A DNA stretch of 64,000 bases from positions 496,001-560,000 of the forward strand of contig NZ_SLYW01000002.1 of the NCBI RefSeq assembly GCF_004343585.1. Direction: 5' to 3'. Below the pieces are notes generated by a model that saw only the letters and a list, made by a program, of their open reading frames with translations, had not been told where the DNA came from and did not search any database. The stretch is from Neorhizobium sp. JUb45 (GTDB lineage Bacteria > Pseudomonadota > Alphaproteobacteria > Rhizobiales > Rhizobiaceae). Both the position numbers and the translations under genes were made by a program. Of this stretch, positions 27,367 through 35,726 are shown piece by piece. Every line of letters begins with the position of its first letter. Within the stretch, counting starts at the first letter, position 1.

Positions 27367-27633
27367 CTAATAGCCTGTCCCCGTTTTCAGCTGGCGAGAG
27401 GCGGAAAGGCGCTTGATATCCGCCATGAACTCGTCCTCGTCCTCGTAACGATGAACCCGCCCGGCATCCATATCATCCAACCCTTCCTGGATCAGCTTGC
27501 GAAGGTTTTCGTCCGCTTGCCTCAAGGTTTCGAGCGCGGCTGCGATCACCTCGTCAGCATTCTTGAACCTGCCAGCATTCACCTGCTCTTCGATGAACGC
27601 CTTCTGCTTATCACTGAGATGGATCTCGGTCAT
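27367..27633 (-). CDS. ParD-type ribbon-helix-helix antitoxin
   Basis: An 88-residue protein. The N-terminus (MTEIHLSDKQKAFIEEQVNAGRFKNADEVIAAALETLRQ) is a ParD/CopG ribbon-helix-helix domain with the typical G-x-F/Y-x-N/S-A-S/D-E-V pattern. The C-terminal half is acidic, then basic. ATG 27633 is preceded by AAAGGAGA at the right distance; upstream in-frame starts are not needed. ParD binds ParE and represses its own promoter. It lies between alr and the toxin, within the conserved dnaB-alr-radA block. Confidence 0.9.
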   Translation of the reverse strand: MTEIHLSDKQKAFIEEQVNAGRFKNADEVIAAALETLRQADENLRKLIQEGLDDMDAGRVHRYEDEDEFMADIKRLSASRQLKTGTGY

Positions 27634-27696
27634 TTCGATCTCCTTTTGTTCTCTTCTAGCACGGTCCCGATTGGCTTCCAAGAGGTGAAAAAGAGA

Positions 27697-28884
27697 TCAG
27701 TCGTTGGCGTCGATATAGCGGCGCTCGTGGCGCAGTCCGAGGCTGGTCAGCAGTTCGTAGCCGATCGTCCCGCCGGCGCGGGCGGTATCGTCAAGCGGCA
27801 CGTTGGGGCCGAACAGTTCGACATAATCGCCGACACGGACATCGCCTTCCGGCACGTCGGTGATGTCGAAGATCGTCATGTCCATGGTGACGCGACCGAT
27901 AACCGGCACGCGGGTATTGCCGACAAAACCGAAGGCGCCGGGCGTTCCGCCGGCGCGCAGCGGCACGCCGGAGCCGGAGAGCGAGCGCAGATATCCATCG
28001 GCATAACCGGCGGACACCACGGCAAGGCGGCTGTTGCGCGACAGCTGGTGCGTGGCGCCGTAGCTGACGGTCGAGCCGGCGGCGGCTTCGCGGATCTGGA
28101 TGATGCGGGCTTCTGCCTTGGCGACGGGCTTGAGCGGCTGCATGCCATTGACCGCTTCACCGCCGTAGACGGCAATGCCGGGGCGGGTGAGATCAAAATG
28201 ATATTCGGAACCGAGGAAAATGCCGGCAGAGGCGGAAAGGCTTGCCTCGATGCCTTCGAAAGCCTCGGCAACCTGTTGGAAAGCCTCAAGCTGCACGCGG
28301 CTCATCGGCGAGGACGGATTGTCGCCGCTATGCAGGTGCGACATCACAAGCACCGGCGAAAAGCTGGCCGGACGCGACACGTCTTCGACAAGCGCCAGCG
28401 CATCTTCAAGCGGCAGGCCGAGACGGTTGAAGCCGGTATCGATCTGCAGCGCGCAGGGGTGATCGTCGCGATCGGCAATGACCGACATCCAGAAGGCAAG
28501 CTGGTCTTCCGAAGCCAGAACCGGCACCAGGTCATGGTCGAAAAACACGTCTTCCTGACCCGGCCAGATACCTGAGAGCACATAGATACGGGCATCCGGC
28601 GCATAGGTGCGCAGCGTTGCGCCTTCCTGCGGCACGGCCACAAAGAAATCACGTGCACCAGCCTCGTAAAGCGCGGTGCCACAGTCTTCCAGACCGAGGC
28701 CGTAAGCATCCGCCTTGACGACGGCTGCGGTGCGGGCATTGCCGGAACGGCGCGCCATGTCACGCCAGTTATCAGCGAGCGCACCGAGATCGACGGTAAG
28801 GCGCACCGGCGCCACGTCGAACGCGTCATAGACGTTTTCGCTGTCGAACTCTTCATTTTCGGGGAGGTCGGTGATCTCGGTCAT
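27697..28884 (-). CDS. alr: Alanine racemase
   Basis: A 395-residue pyridoxal phosphate enzyme interconverting L- and D-alanine for peptidoglycan. Lys57 in AVVKADAYGLG is the PLP lysine. The Tyr in the C-terminal beta domain (TVSYGATHQL) is the expected second catalytic base. GAYADGY-like AGYADGYLRSLSG follows. The N-terminal 25 residues are a poorly conserved extension, rich in acidic residues, that makes it slightly longer than usual. It starts 107 bases from tumA. Confidence 0.93.
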   Translation of the reverse strand: MTEITDLPENEEFDSENVYDAFDVAPVRLTVDLGALADNWRDMARRSGNARTAAVVKADAYGLGLEDCGTALYEAGARDFFVAVPQEGATLRTYAPDARIYVLSGIWPGQEDVFFDHDLVPVLASEDQLAFWMSVIADRDDHPCALQIDTGFNRLGLPLEDALALVEDVSRPASFSPVLVMSHLHSGDNPSSPMSRVQLEAFQQVAEAFEGIEASLSASAGIFLGSEYHFDLTRPGIAVYGGEAVNGMQPLKPVAKAEARIIQIREAAAGSTVSYGATHQLSRNSRLAVVSAGYADGYLRSLSGSGVPLRAGGTPGAFGFVGNTRVPVIGRVTMDMTIFDITDVPEGDVRVGDYVELFGPNVPLDDTARAGGTIGYELLTSLGLRHERRYIDAND

Positions 28885-28991
28885 GGGGAGGCACTCATGC
28901 GATAGGTCGATTGTGCGGCGACCCTATAGGCTTAGCGGCTGGGAGGAAAGTCGCTTGGTGGGATTATGGTACAGAGATGGATCTGATGGCA

Positions 28992-29354
28992 TCAGGCGAC
29001 GCTGCGCAGATCGAAATCCGCATTGATGAGATCATAAGGCACATGAATGCGACCGTCACCGTTGACCACAACGAAGCCCCATTCGATCAACGTGACGGTA
29101 TCTTCGTGAACGCGTTTCACATCGCGCCCCAGCTCTGAAGAAAGTGCCCGGTAGGTGCTGGGGCCAAGCCGTTGGAGTGTTTCGATCAACGTCCAGCGCT
29201 TCGGTGTCAGCACGGTGAAAAGCTGCTCCGGTGATGAAAAGCTGAAGGTATGATCCTGTTGCTGGCCGGTTTTCCAAGCGGCAGCAAAACCGTCCGCCGC
29301 TGCTGTCAGCGTCGCATCATCATCTCGCTGAATACGGATTTTGGCTGTCGTCAT
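28992..29354 (-). CDS. TumA-like winged-helix antitoxin of a TumE/TumA module
   Basis: A 120-residue protein with a MarR-like winged helix-turn-helix in the second half (KRWTLIETLQRLGPSTYRALSSELGRDVKRVHEDTVTLIEWGFV) and a C-terminal HVPYDLINADFDL segment. This is the layout of the DNA-binding partner of TumE (DUF6516) toxins. The start ATG overlaps the toxin stop by ATGA (29351-29354), toxin first. It is intact, whereas the toxin frame is broken. The protein may persist as an autoregulator or as protection from related toxins, which is inference. Confidence 0.8.
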   Translation of the reverse strand: MTTAKIRIQRDDDATLTAAADGFAAAWKTGQQQDHTFSFSSPEQLFTVLTPKRWTLIETLQRLGPSTYRALSSELGRDVKRVHEDTVTLIEWGFVVVNGDGRIHVPYDLINADFDLRSVA

Positions 29355-29640
29355 CGCTCCGTTTTCCTCATTGCACGAATGTCAGCAAGGAAATCCGCCA
29401 ACATCTGGTGAACCGTAGAAAAGGCGTAAGGCATTTCGTCTTGATCGAAATGCTTGTGATCGCCTTTGCCTCTCTCGTTGTCGTAACCGATCACACGAAG
29501 CCGTCATATCCATAGAAGAGGCTGTATTTATAAGCGTGCAGGCTACCGATAACGGGGCGCGGAACCTTCCAGATCACCATTTCGACAATGGCGCCATCGG
29601 ACAAAATGCTTTTGGATCGATAAAGCAGTTCCGCCTTCAT
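29351..29640 (-). pseudogene. TumE-family (DUF6516) toxin, frameshifted
   Basis: From ATG 29640 the frame reads MKAELLYRSKSILSDGAIVE, VIWKVPRPVIGS and YKYSLFYGYDGFV before a TGA at 29491-29493. Re-reading one base (a -1 shift) near 29494-29503 restores VIGYDNERGKGDHKH and continues MPYAFSTVHQMLADFLADIRAM to a stop at 29351-29353 that overlaps tumA. The GYDNERGKGDHxH motif is the TumE family signature. So the gene is a single-base-deletion pseudogene, or the assembly has an error, or the stop is bypassed. No slippery heptamer is evident at the break. Confidence 0.8.
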
Positions 29641-29668
29641 GTTGGCGAGAATGCCAACATGAAGGCGG
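29631..29668. repeat. Perfect 16-base inverted repeat over the tumE start codon
   Basis: CCGCCTTCATGTTGGC (29631-29646) and GCCAACATGAAGGCGG (29653-29668) are perfect reverse complements around a six-base spacer GAGAAT. The proximal arm contains the toxin start codon (29638-29640). In the minus-strand mRNA the stem would hide that codon. As DNA it has the size of an operator for the TumA winged-helix protein. It begins 33 bases past the dnaB stop. No T-run, so it is not a standard terminator. Confidence 0.85.
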
Positions 29669-29700
29669 GTTGTCAAAGGAGGCCTGAATGATCCGCTGGA

Positions 29701-31197
29701 TCACGGCTCCTCGTATTGCGTAAAGCTCGGCTCGGCCAGATCCGTAAAGCGGGTGAATTCCGACTGGAAGGCGAGCTTTACCGTGCCGGTCGGTCCGTGA
29801 CGCTGCTTGGCGATGATCACGTCGGCCGTGCCCTTGACCTTGTCCATCAGGGTTTCCCATTCTGGATATTTTGGATCGGAAATGTCGCGCGGTTCCATGT
29901 TCTTCACATAATATTCCTCACGGAACACGAAGAGCACGACGTCGGCGTCCTGCTCGATCGAGCCGGATTCGCGAAGGTCGGAGAGCTGTGGACGTTTGTC
30001 TTCACGGCTTTCCACCCCACGCGACAGCTGCGACAGCGCGATGATCGGCACGTTCAGTTCCTTGCCGAGCGATTTCAGGCCGGTGGTGATCTGGGTGATT
30101 TCCTGCACGCGGTTTTCACCGGATTTGCCGGAGCCGGTCATCAGCTGGATATAGTCGACCACCAGGCAATCAAGGCCGCGCTGACGCTTCAGGCGTCGGG
30201 CGCGGGCCGACAGCTGGGCGATCGAGATACCACCGGTCTGGTCGATGAACAGCGGAACCTTCTGCATCATCTGGGAGCAGGCGACCAGCTTTTCGAAATC
30301 GGCCTCGGTAATGTCACCACGACGGATTTTTGAAGACGACACTTCGGTCTGCTCGGAAATGATACGGGTGGCCAGCTGTTCGGACGACATTTCCAGCGAA
30401 TAGAAACCGACGACGCCGCCGTTCTTGGCCTTGAAGGAGCCATCCGGCTGCACTTCCGGTTCATAGGACGCAGCGATATTGTAGGCGATGTTGGTGGCAA
30501 GCGACGTCTTACCCATGCCCGGACGTCCGGCCAGCACGATCAAGTCGGAACGCTGCAGGCCGCCCATCTTGCCGTCGAGCGACATGATGCCGGTGGAAAT
30601 GCCCGAAAGGTGGCCGTCACGCTCATAGGCCTGACCGGCCATGTCGATGGCGAGTGCCACCGCGTCGTTGAACGACTGGAAACCGCCGTCGTAACGACCT
30701 GTCTCTGCAAGCTCGAACAGACGACGCTCGGTGTCTTCGATCTGCGCCTGCGGCGGCATGTCGAGCGGCGCGTCATAAGCGATGTTGACCATGTCCTCGC
30801 CGATGGTGATCAGCGCGCGGCGCAGCGCGAGGTCATAGATGGCGCGGCCATAGTCTTCGGCGTTGATGATCGATACGGCTTCGGCGGCAAGACGGGCGAG
30901 ATATTGCGCCACCGTCATGTCGCCGACCTTCTGGTCGGCGGGCAGGAAGTTTTTCAGCGTTACCGGCGTCGCGGTCTTGCCCATGCGGATGATGTCGCCG
31001 GCAACCTCGAAGATCTTGCGATGCAGCGGTTCGTGCAGATGCGGGGGTTTGAGAAAATCCGAGACGCGGTAATAGGCGTCGTTGTTGACGAGGATCGCGC
31101 CGAGCAGGGCCTGTTCCGCCTCGATATTGTTCGGAGCTTCGCGGTAATGCGGCTCCGCGGGCTGGGCATTGGCGAGTTTGCGCGGGACTTCGTTCAT
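29701..31197 (-). CDS. dnaB: Replicative DNA helicase DnaB
   Basis: A 498-residue hexameric replicative helicase. The N-terminal primase-interacting domain begins HYREAPNNIEAEQALLGAILVNN. The RecA-like domain has Walker A GRPGMGKTS, Walker B DCLVVDYIQLMTG and the arginine finger segment LSDLRESGSIEQDADVVLFVFREEYY. Length is normal and no intein is present. It lies between the rplI unit and the TumE/TumA module. Confidence 0.95.
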   Translation of the reverse strand: MNEVPRKLANAQPAEPHYREAPNNIEAEQALLGAILVNNDAYYRVSDFLKPPHLHEPLHRKIFEVAGDIIRMGKTATPVTLKNFLPADQKVGDMTVAQYLARLAAEAVSIINAEDYGRAIYDLALRRALITIGEDMVNIAYDAPLDMPPQAQIEDTERRLFELAETGRYDGGFQSFNDAVALAIDMAGQAYERDGHLSGISTGIMSLDGKMGGLQRSDLIVLAGRPGMGKTSLATNIAYNIAASYEPEVQPDGSFKAKNGGVVGFYSLEMSSEQLATRIISEQTEVSSSKIRRGDITEADFEKLVACSQMMQKVPLFIDQTGGISIAQLSARARRLKRQRGLDCLVVDYIQLMTGSGKSGENRVQEITQITTGLKSLGKELNVPIIALSQLSRGVESREDKRPQLSDLRESGSIEQDADVVLFVFREEYYVKNMEPRDISDPKYPEWETLMDKVKGTADVIIAKQRHGPTGTVKLAFQSEFTRFTDLAEPSFTQYEEP

Positions 31198-31414
31198 CGG
31201 TCTTTTTATCCGTCTTGGCGTTCAGTGGTCAGCACTGCTTAAGATTATCTTTTAAGAGCTGCGCGCCCGTTTCGAAACGGCTCAGCGGCAGGAAACAGCT
31301 TTCCCACAGCAGTTCACAGCCTCAAGAAAAAACGCAGCAAAGTGGCAAATCCGGTTGACTGTGCGGCGGATGCGACTCGGCTGCCGTAAATGTTGAGTCT
31401 ACACGAAAATGGCA

Positions 31415-31446
31415 CAAAAAAACGCCCGGGCGGTGAAGCCCGGGCG
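31415..31446 (-). terminator. Rho-independent terminator after rplI
   Basis: On the minus strand CGCCCGGGC and GCCCGGGCG form a nine-base-pair stem with a six-base loop TTCACC, followed at once by a run of T. It starts about 30 bases downstream of the rplI stop and ends the rpsF-rpsR-DUF2232-rplI transcript. Confidence 0.92.
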
Positions 31447-31476
31447 CTGTCTGCAGAAAACTCTGCGAAAAGACGA

Positions 31477-32052
31477 TTACTCGTCGTCGCCGTCCTGGTC
31501 GGCTTCCGGATCGAAGAAATCTTCCGGACGCAGGGCATCTTCGTCAACGCCGTAGATGGCGTCGGCCGAGGTGAGGCTTTCGCCCTTGGACTGGCGCTCG
31601 GCTTCTTCGGCCGAACGGGCAACGTTGAGTTCGATTTCGATTTCGACTTCAGCGTGGAGGTGCAGAACAACCTTGTGCAGGCCAATGGCCTTGATCGGGG
31701 TGTTCAGGTCAACCTGGTTGCGGCCGATGTTGTAGCCTTCAGCAGCCAGGACTTCGATGATGTCGCGGGCAGCAACAGAACCGTAGAGCTGACCGGTTTC
31801 GCCGGCCGAACGGACGACGAGGAAGATCTTGCCGGCGAGCGTGTCGGCAACGGCCTGGGCTTCGCCCTTGCGCTCGAGGTTACGGGCTTCAAGGGTTGCG
31901 CGTTCGGCTTCGAAGCGCTTCTTGTTGCCTTCGTTGGCGCGCAGCGCCTTGCCGAGCGGCAGCAGGTAGTTACGGGCAAAGCCGTCCTTGACCTTTACGG
32001 TCTCGCCCATCTGGCCGAGCTTGGCGATGCGTTCAAGAAGAATGACGTCCAT
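31477..32052 (-). CDS. rplI: 50S ribosomal protein L9
   Basis: A 191-residue L9. The N-terminal domain reads [37 protein letters not shown], the signature G-x-x-V-x-V-x-x-G-Y/F-A-R-N-(Y/F)-L-x-P. The long connecting helix and the C-terminal domain follow. An acidic C-terminal extension of about 45 residues (ending ADQDGDDE) is longer than the Escherichia protein and typical of rhizobia. The ATG at 32052 has AAAGGA upstream. Last gene of the ribosomal cluster. Confidence 0.95.
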   Translation of the reverse strand: MDVILLERIAKLGQMGETVKVKDGFARNYLLPLGKALRANEGNKKRFEAERATLEARNLERKGEAQAVADTLAGKIFLVVRSAGETGQLYGSVAARDIIEVLAAEGYNIGRNQVDLNTPIKAIGLHKVVLHLHAEVEIEIELNVARSAEEAERQSKGESLTSADAIYGVDEDALRPEDFFDPEADQDGDDE

Positions 32053-32072
32053 TGTCTTAATCCTTTCAGGTG

Positions 32073-33083
32073 TCAGTTCTGTTCGTTGATATCGGTAGGT
32101 GTCTGTTTGCCATCCGCAGCCCGCACCGGTGTCAGTGCGATCGTGCGGCGGGTATCGAAAAGCCCGAGGATGAGCACGGCAAAGGCCGGCAGCATCATCA
32201 TCGAGGAGAGGTAGCAAAGGGTCAGCGCCGGAATGCGCCAGTCCTTGCCGAGGCTGCGGAAATGCAGCGACGCAAAACCGGCCATCAGAAAGCCGGCGCC
32301 GAAAGCGCCGCAGATCGTGGCGCCGATCATCGCCGGCACGCCACCGGCAAACATCATCAGGATGCCGGCGAGGAAGGCGAAGATGGCGTGGCGGTTCATG
32401 CGCAGTGCCGAGGGCATGTCTTCACGCGGACGCAGCGCGCGGCCGGAACGGGAAACGATGCGCACCGCGAAATAGAAGGCGGCGAACAGCATCATCACCC
32501 AGACGGCGCCCTGAACCATCGGCAGCATCAGAACGATGATCGACTTGGTCTGGGCAAGGCTCTGCTGCATCTGTGCCAGCGCCTGAGCGTCGCCGGCAAA
32601 TTCGGAATTCGGGTCGTTCAGCGCGGCGCTCATGGCATCGACCAGCGAATTGGTCAGTTCCGGGCCGTAGCCGATCATCACGCCGAGGATGATCATGGCG
32701 ACCGTTACCAGGCCGCAAAGGTGCATGAGGATATCCGACAGCGGATACCATGCCATCAGGTTGTCCGGGCCGCCGAGTTCGGAAGCGGGGCGCGCCAGAT
32801 TGGCCAGATGCGACAGCCAGCCGGCCGGGATCAGCGTGAAGATGCCGATGGCCAGCGCAAAGTAAGGAGAAGCCAGTACGGAGCCGAGCAGGCCCGAGGT
32901 CACGATCGCGATGATGGCGGCAAGATTGCCCCAGCCAAGACCGGCGATCAGGACGGGAAGTGCGGAGGATGCATAAAGGGCAAACGCAAACGACGGCTGC
33001 GCATTCGCACCCAGCACCAGCAGGGTCGCGGCGATGCCGGCGAGAATGCCGGTCGGCAATACGTTTTTCGTCTGTGCGTTCAC
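32073..33083 (-). CDS. DUF2232 family polytopic membrane protein
   Basis: A 336-residue inner-membrane protein with about eight to nine hydrophobic segments, related to YybS/DUF2232. It is regularly found between rpsR and rplI in rhizobia, as here. The segment [29 protein letters not shown] resembles the family core. No enzymatic motif is seen. Its constant position with ribosomal genes suggests a link to growth, but the function is unknown. Confidence 0.85.
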   Translation of the reverse strand: MNAQTKNVLPTGILAGIAATLLVLGANAQPSFAFALYASSALPVLIAGLGWGNLAAIIAIVTSGLLGSVLASPYFALAIGIFTLIPAGWLSHLANLARPASELGGPDNLMAWYPLSDILMHLCGLVTVAMIILGVMIGYGPELTNSLVDAMSAALNDPNSEFAGDAQALAQMQQSLAQTKSIIVLMLPMVQGAVWVMMLFAAFYFAVRIVSRSGRALRPREDMPSALRMNRHAIFAFLAGILMMFAGGVPAMIGATICGAFGAGFLMAGFASLHFRSLGKDWRIPALTLCYLSSMMMLPAFAVLILGLFDTRRTIALTPVRAADGKQTPTDINEQN

Positions 33084-33207
33084 TGTGTCGCTGTCCTGCG
33101 TATCGAGCAGTTAGGGGAGGGCTTGTAGCCTTGAAATCCCCAACATGGGTTTTTGGCCTTTTTGGCCGGCAGTTCGATCCGATCCGCGCCCAACGCGGAA
33201 GGGAAAC

Positions 33208-33234
33208 GACCCTCTGGTTTGGGACCAGAGGGTC
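33208..33234 (-). terminator. Hairpin after rpsR, possible attenuator
   Basis: GACCCTCTGGT and ACCAGAGGGTC form an 11-base-pair stem around a five-base loop, ten bases downstream of the rpsR stop on the minus strand. Only GTTTCCC follows, so it may thin transcription into DUF2232 and rplI without stopping it, or protect the rpsF-rpsR 3' end. Confidence 0.7.
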
Positions 33235-33244
33235 GGTAGTTCAA

Positions 33245-33487
33245 TTAAGCAACAACGTACGGCAGCAGGCCGAGGAAACGAGCGCGCTTGATGGCCTGGG
33301 CCAGTTCGCGCTGCTTCTTCTGGGAAACTGCGGTGATACGCGAAGGAACGATCTTGCCGCGCTCAGAAATGTAGCGCTGCAGCAGACGAACGTCCTTGTA
33401 GTCGATCTTCGGCGCGTTTGCACCCGAGAACGGGCAGGTCTTGCGACGACGATGGAACGGGCGGCGAGCCGGAGAAGTTTCAGCCAT
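33245..33487 (-). CDS. rpsR: 30S ribosomal protein S18
   Basis: An 80-residue S18 with the signature [39 protein letters not shown] and the basic [11 protein letters not shown] end. It binds S6 on the 30S platform. Length is typical of rhizobia. It lies 23 bases downstream of rpsF, in the rpsF-rpsR-DUF2232-rplI order. Confidence 0.96.
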   Translation of the reverse strand: MAETSPARRPFHRRRKTCPFSGANAPKIDYKDVRLLQRYISERGKIVPSRITAVSQKKQRELAQAIKRARFLGLLPYVVA

Positions 33488-33510
33488 TGTGTATGATCCC
33501 TTCTAGCCGA

Positions 33511-33954
33511 TTAAGCTTCACGAGCCGGACGCGGCGCGCGCTGGAAGTCGCCATCGCGACGCGGCGGGCGATCGCCGAACTCGCGGCGCGGGCCACGGTC
33601 GTCGCCGTCACGACGCGGACGGTCGTCACGGTCGCGCTTCTGCATCATGGCAGACGGACCTTCTTCGTGCTTCTCGACGGCGATCGTCATGTAGCGAAGA
33701 ACGTCTTCGTTGATGCGCATCTGACGTTCCATTTCGTGCACGGCAGCAGCCGGAGCATCGATGTCCATCAGAGCGTAATGAGCCTTGCGGTTCTTCTTCA
33801 TGCGGTAGGTCAGGGACTTCAAGCCCCAGTTTTCTACGCGCCCGACCTTGCCGCCGTTAGCTTCGAGGACACCCTTGTACTGTTCTACGAGGGCGTCGAC
33901 CTGCTGTGCGGACATATCCTGTCGGGCAAGGAATACGTGTTCGTAAAGAGCCAT
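33511..33954 (-). CDS. rpsF: 30S ribosomal protein S6
   Basis: A 147-residue S6. The core begins [27 protein letters not shown] and contains the conserved [19 protein letters not shown] segment that contacts rRNA and S18. The last 45 residues are an Arg/Asp/Pro-rich disordered tail ([22 protein letters not shown]), longer than in Escherichia and usual in alphaproteobacteria. The ATG at 33954 has a weak AAGG site. First gene of its operon. Confidence 0.95.
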   Translation of the reverse strand: MALYEHVFLARQDMSAQQVDALVEQYKGVLEANGGKVGRVENWGLKSLTYRMKKNRKAHYALMDIDAPAAAVHEMERQMRINEDVLRYMTIAVEKHEEGPSAMMQKRDRDDRPRRDGDDRGPRREFGDRPPRRDGDFQRAPRPAREA

Positions 33955-34278
33955 GTAACTTTGCCTTTTCTTGCGTTTTAGTTCATCCGGACCTCGGCGG
34001 CTAAGCCTCAACGACTGCTCCTGGGGGCAAAAGCCCGGCAAGAAAAGTTGTTGTTTCGAGACGGTCGAGAGCGGAGACACGGGAGGCTTGGACCCTTCGG
34101 TCCGTGCGGTTCCTGATCTGGAACCCGCCCTCCGTACAGCCACCAGCCAGAAGACCGGATGTGTCGAACACGGCGGCTTATACGGATTTCTGGCGGGATA
34201 GCAAGGGCTGGCACGCAAAAGGTGAGTGGACTGCTGGCGGGTTGTTGCGCCTTGCGCCGGTTCTCGTCTGTTATCCGT
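33955..34278. other. Leader region upstream of rpsF
   Basis: About 320 bases between rpsF and the RTX-like gene, both read from the minus strand. No gene is supported. A short strong hairpin TGGACCCTTCGGTCC (34088-34102) has a CTTC loop. S6/S18 operons in several phyla carry a protein-binding leader; I could not identify that motif here with confidence. Confidence 0.45.
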
Positions 34279-35169
34279 TTATCTTACCCAAAGTGCCAGA
34301 GCGCCATTTTCCGTGGAAAAACCGAAAGTCGGCTGGGCAGCCTCAAGGGCTCCCCCCGTGAAGTCGAGCGTCAGTTTGTCATCTGAGCCATCAAACGTGA
34401 CAACCATCCTGTTGTTGCTGGTCATGACGGAGAGTTGGGCGGAAGTGTAGCCGGTCAGCACGATGGTCAGTGCACCGTTGCTGGCGATCGTATCCGTGCC
34501 GTCTCCCCTTGCGAACAGGTATTCGGCAGAGCCGCCGCGCCTGATGTTGAAGGTGACGGTATCGTTGCCAGTGCCGCCAGATGCGGAGAGGCGTGTGCCT
34601 TCGACTAGAATACTGTCGTCTCCGTCACCGCCGGTCAGGCCAAGCACGGTATCGGCCGCGACCTTCAGCGTGTCATTGCCGTCGCCCCCATCGACGGACA
34701 GAGCCGTCGTGGCGGAAATCTCGATCTTGTCGTCGCCCATGCCGCCGGTGATGTCATTGAGGAAACGGGCTGCCAGCTTGATCTGGTCATCGCCATCGCC
34801 ACCATCGATCAGGGATGTGGTCGCTGTCTTGACGATGATGCTGTCGTTCCCGGTTCCAGCCTCCACGTTGGAGACACCGCGTCCGGCAAATGTCAGCGTG
34901 TCGTCACCTTTGGTGCCGCGCGCTTGGGTGATGTAACCAAAGCTCTCGGAGACGCTGGCCTGATCATCGCTTTCGGTGCCGCCCAGTGTCAGGATCTCTA
35001 TGATGCGGGAAATCGCCTTTTCCGTTGCGCTTTCGCCCGGTTCATAGGTGCTGACGGAACGGCCACTGTTCCAGGTGGGGGCTGGAGATGAGACGCGGCT
35101 GTTGCTGAACAGCTGGCTGACATACTGTCCGGCATTGGAACTGCGGTAAAACGCGTTGATGCTGACCAT
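34279..35169 (-). CDS. RTX-like calcium-binding repeat protein with 19-residue period
   Basis: A 296-residue protein. Residues about 110-205 hold six GGxGxDxUx-like turns (GTGNDSIIV, GDGDDQIKL, GMGDDKIEI, GDGNDTLKV, GDGDDSILV, GTGNDTVTF) spaced by 19, 19, 19, 19 and 18 residues. Canonical RTX spacing is nine. The N-terminal 100 residues are Ser/Asn-rich without a signal peptide; the C-terminal 90 residues lack repeats. RTX proteins bind calcium in a beta roll and are usually exported by type I secretion. No secretion genes are near. Function unknown. Confidence 0.85.
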   Translation of the reverse strand: MVSINAFYRSSNAGQYVSQLFSNSRVSSPAPTWNSGRSVSTYEPGESATEKAISRIIEILTLGGTESDDQASVSESFGYITQARGTKGDDTLTFAGRGVSNVEAGTGNDSIIVKTATTSLIDGGDGDDQIKLAARFLNDITGGMGDDKIEISATTALSVDGGDGNDTLKVAADTVLGLTGGDGDDSILVEGTRLSASGGTGNDTVTFNIRRGGSAEYLFARGDGTDTIASNGALTIVLTGYTSAQLSVMTSNNRMVVTFDGSDDKLTLDFTGGALEAAQPTFGFSTENGALALWVR

Positions 35170-35345
35170 GGTTCATCCGGTCGGGATTGTCGCCGGCGTC
35201 GTCATTGCGCCTGCGGCGGGGCCGGGTCCATCGTCATGCCGGACCTGTTATCGGCATCCTATGCTTGCATCGGCTGTCGAGCTATCGCGGGCTTCGAAAT
35301 CGGTAAATGAGGTGTGAACAGACGGCCCGCGTCTGAGGAAGTCCG

Positions 35346-35726
35346 TCAGAACTGCCGGTAAAGGCGCTGCAGGTCGGACGGGCGAGATGCAACCGGTTGC
35401 GAGAAAATCTCATTCTCCTCAAGGCCATCGAGAAAGGCGGAAACCGCCTTTACGCTATCATCATGCACCGGGTTCTGCGCCACATCTTCGATGCTGTCCT
35501 TTTTCAAGGGGCGCATCAGATCGAGAATTTCGACGATCTTGGCAAGCGGCGACTGGCCGGGATTGCGGGTGTCGTTTTGAAAACCGGCCTCCAGCTGGCT
35601 TTCGGGGATTAGTGACTGGCTGGGCATGGTCGTGGCCGACGAGCCCATGGCCGGGGTGACGAGCAGGGCCGCATCATTACCGGTATAAAGAGCGCGCTGG
35701 AGGGAACTGATGGCGTTGATCGTCAT
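35346..35726 (-). CDS. Unrecognised 126-residue protein, possibly related to the RTX-like neighbour
   Basis: The product starts MTINAISSLQRALYTGNDAA and has a mid-protein helix PLAKIVEILDLMRPLKKDSIEDV. The neighbouring RTX-like protein starts MVSINAFYRSSNAGQ and has EKAISRIIEILTLGGTESDD at a similar position, so both share an N-terminal layout, but only the other has calcium repeats. No signal peptide or membrane segment. ATG 35726 has GGAAGAGA upstream. Probably a truncated paralogue or a partner. Confidence 0.65.
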   Translation of the reverse strand: MTINAISSLQRALYTGNDAALLVTPAMGSSATTMPSQSLIPESQLEAGFQNDTRNPGQSPLAKIVEILDLMRPLKKDSIEDVAQNPVHDDSVKAVSAFLDGLEENEIFSQPVASRPSDLQRLYRQF

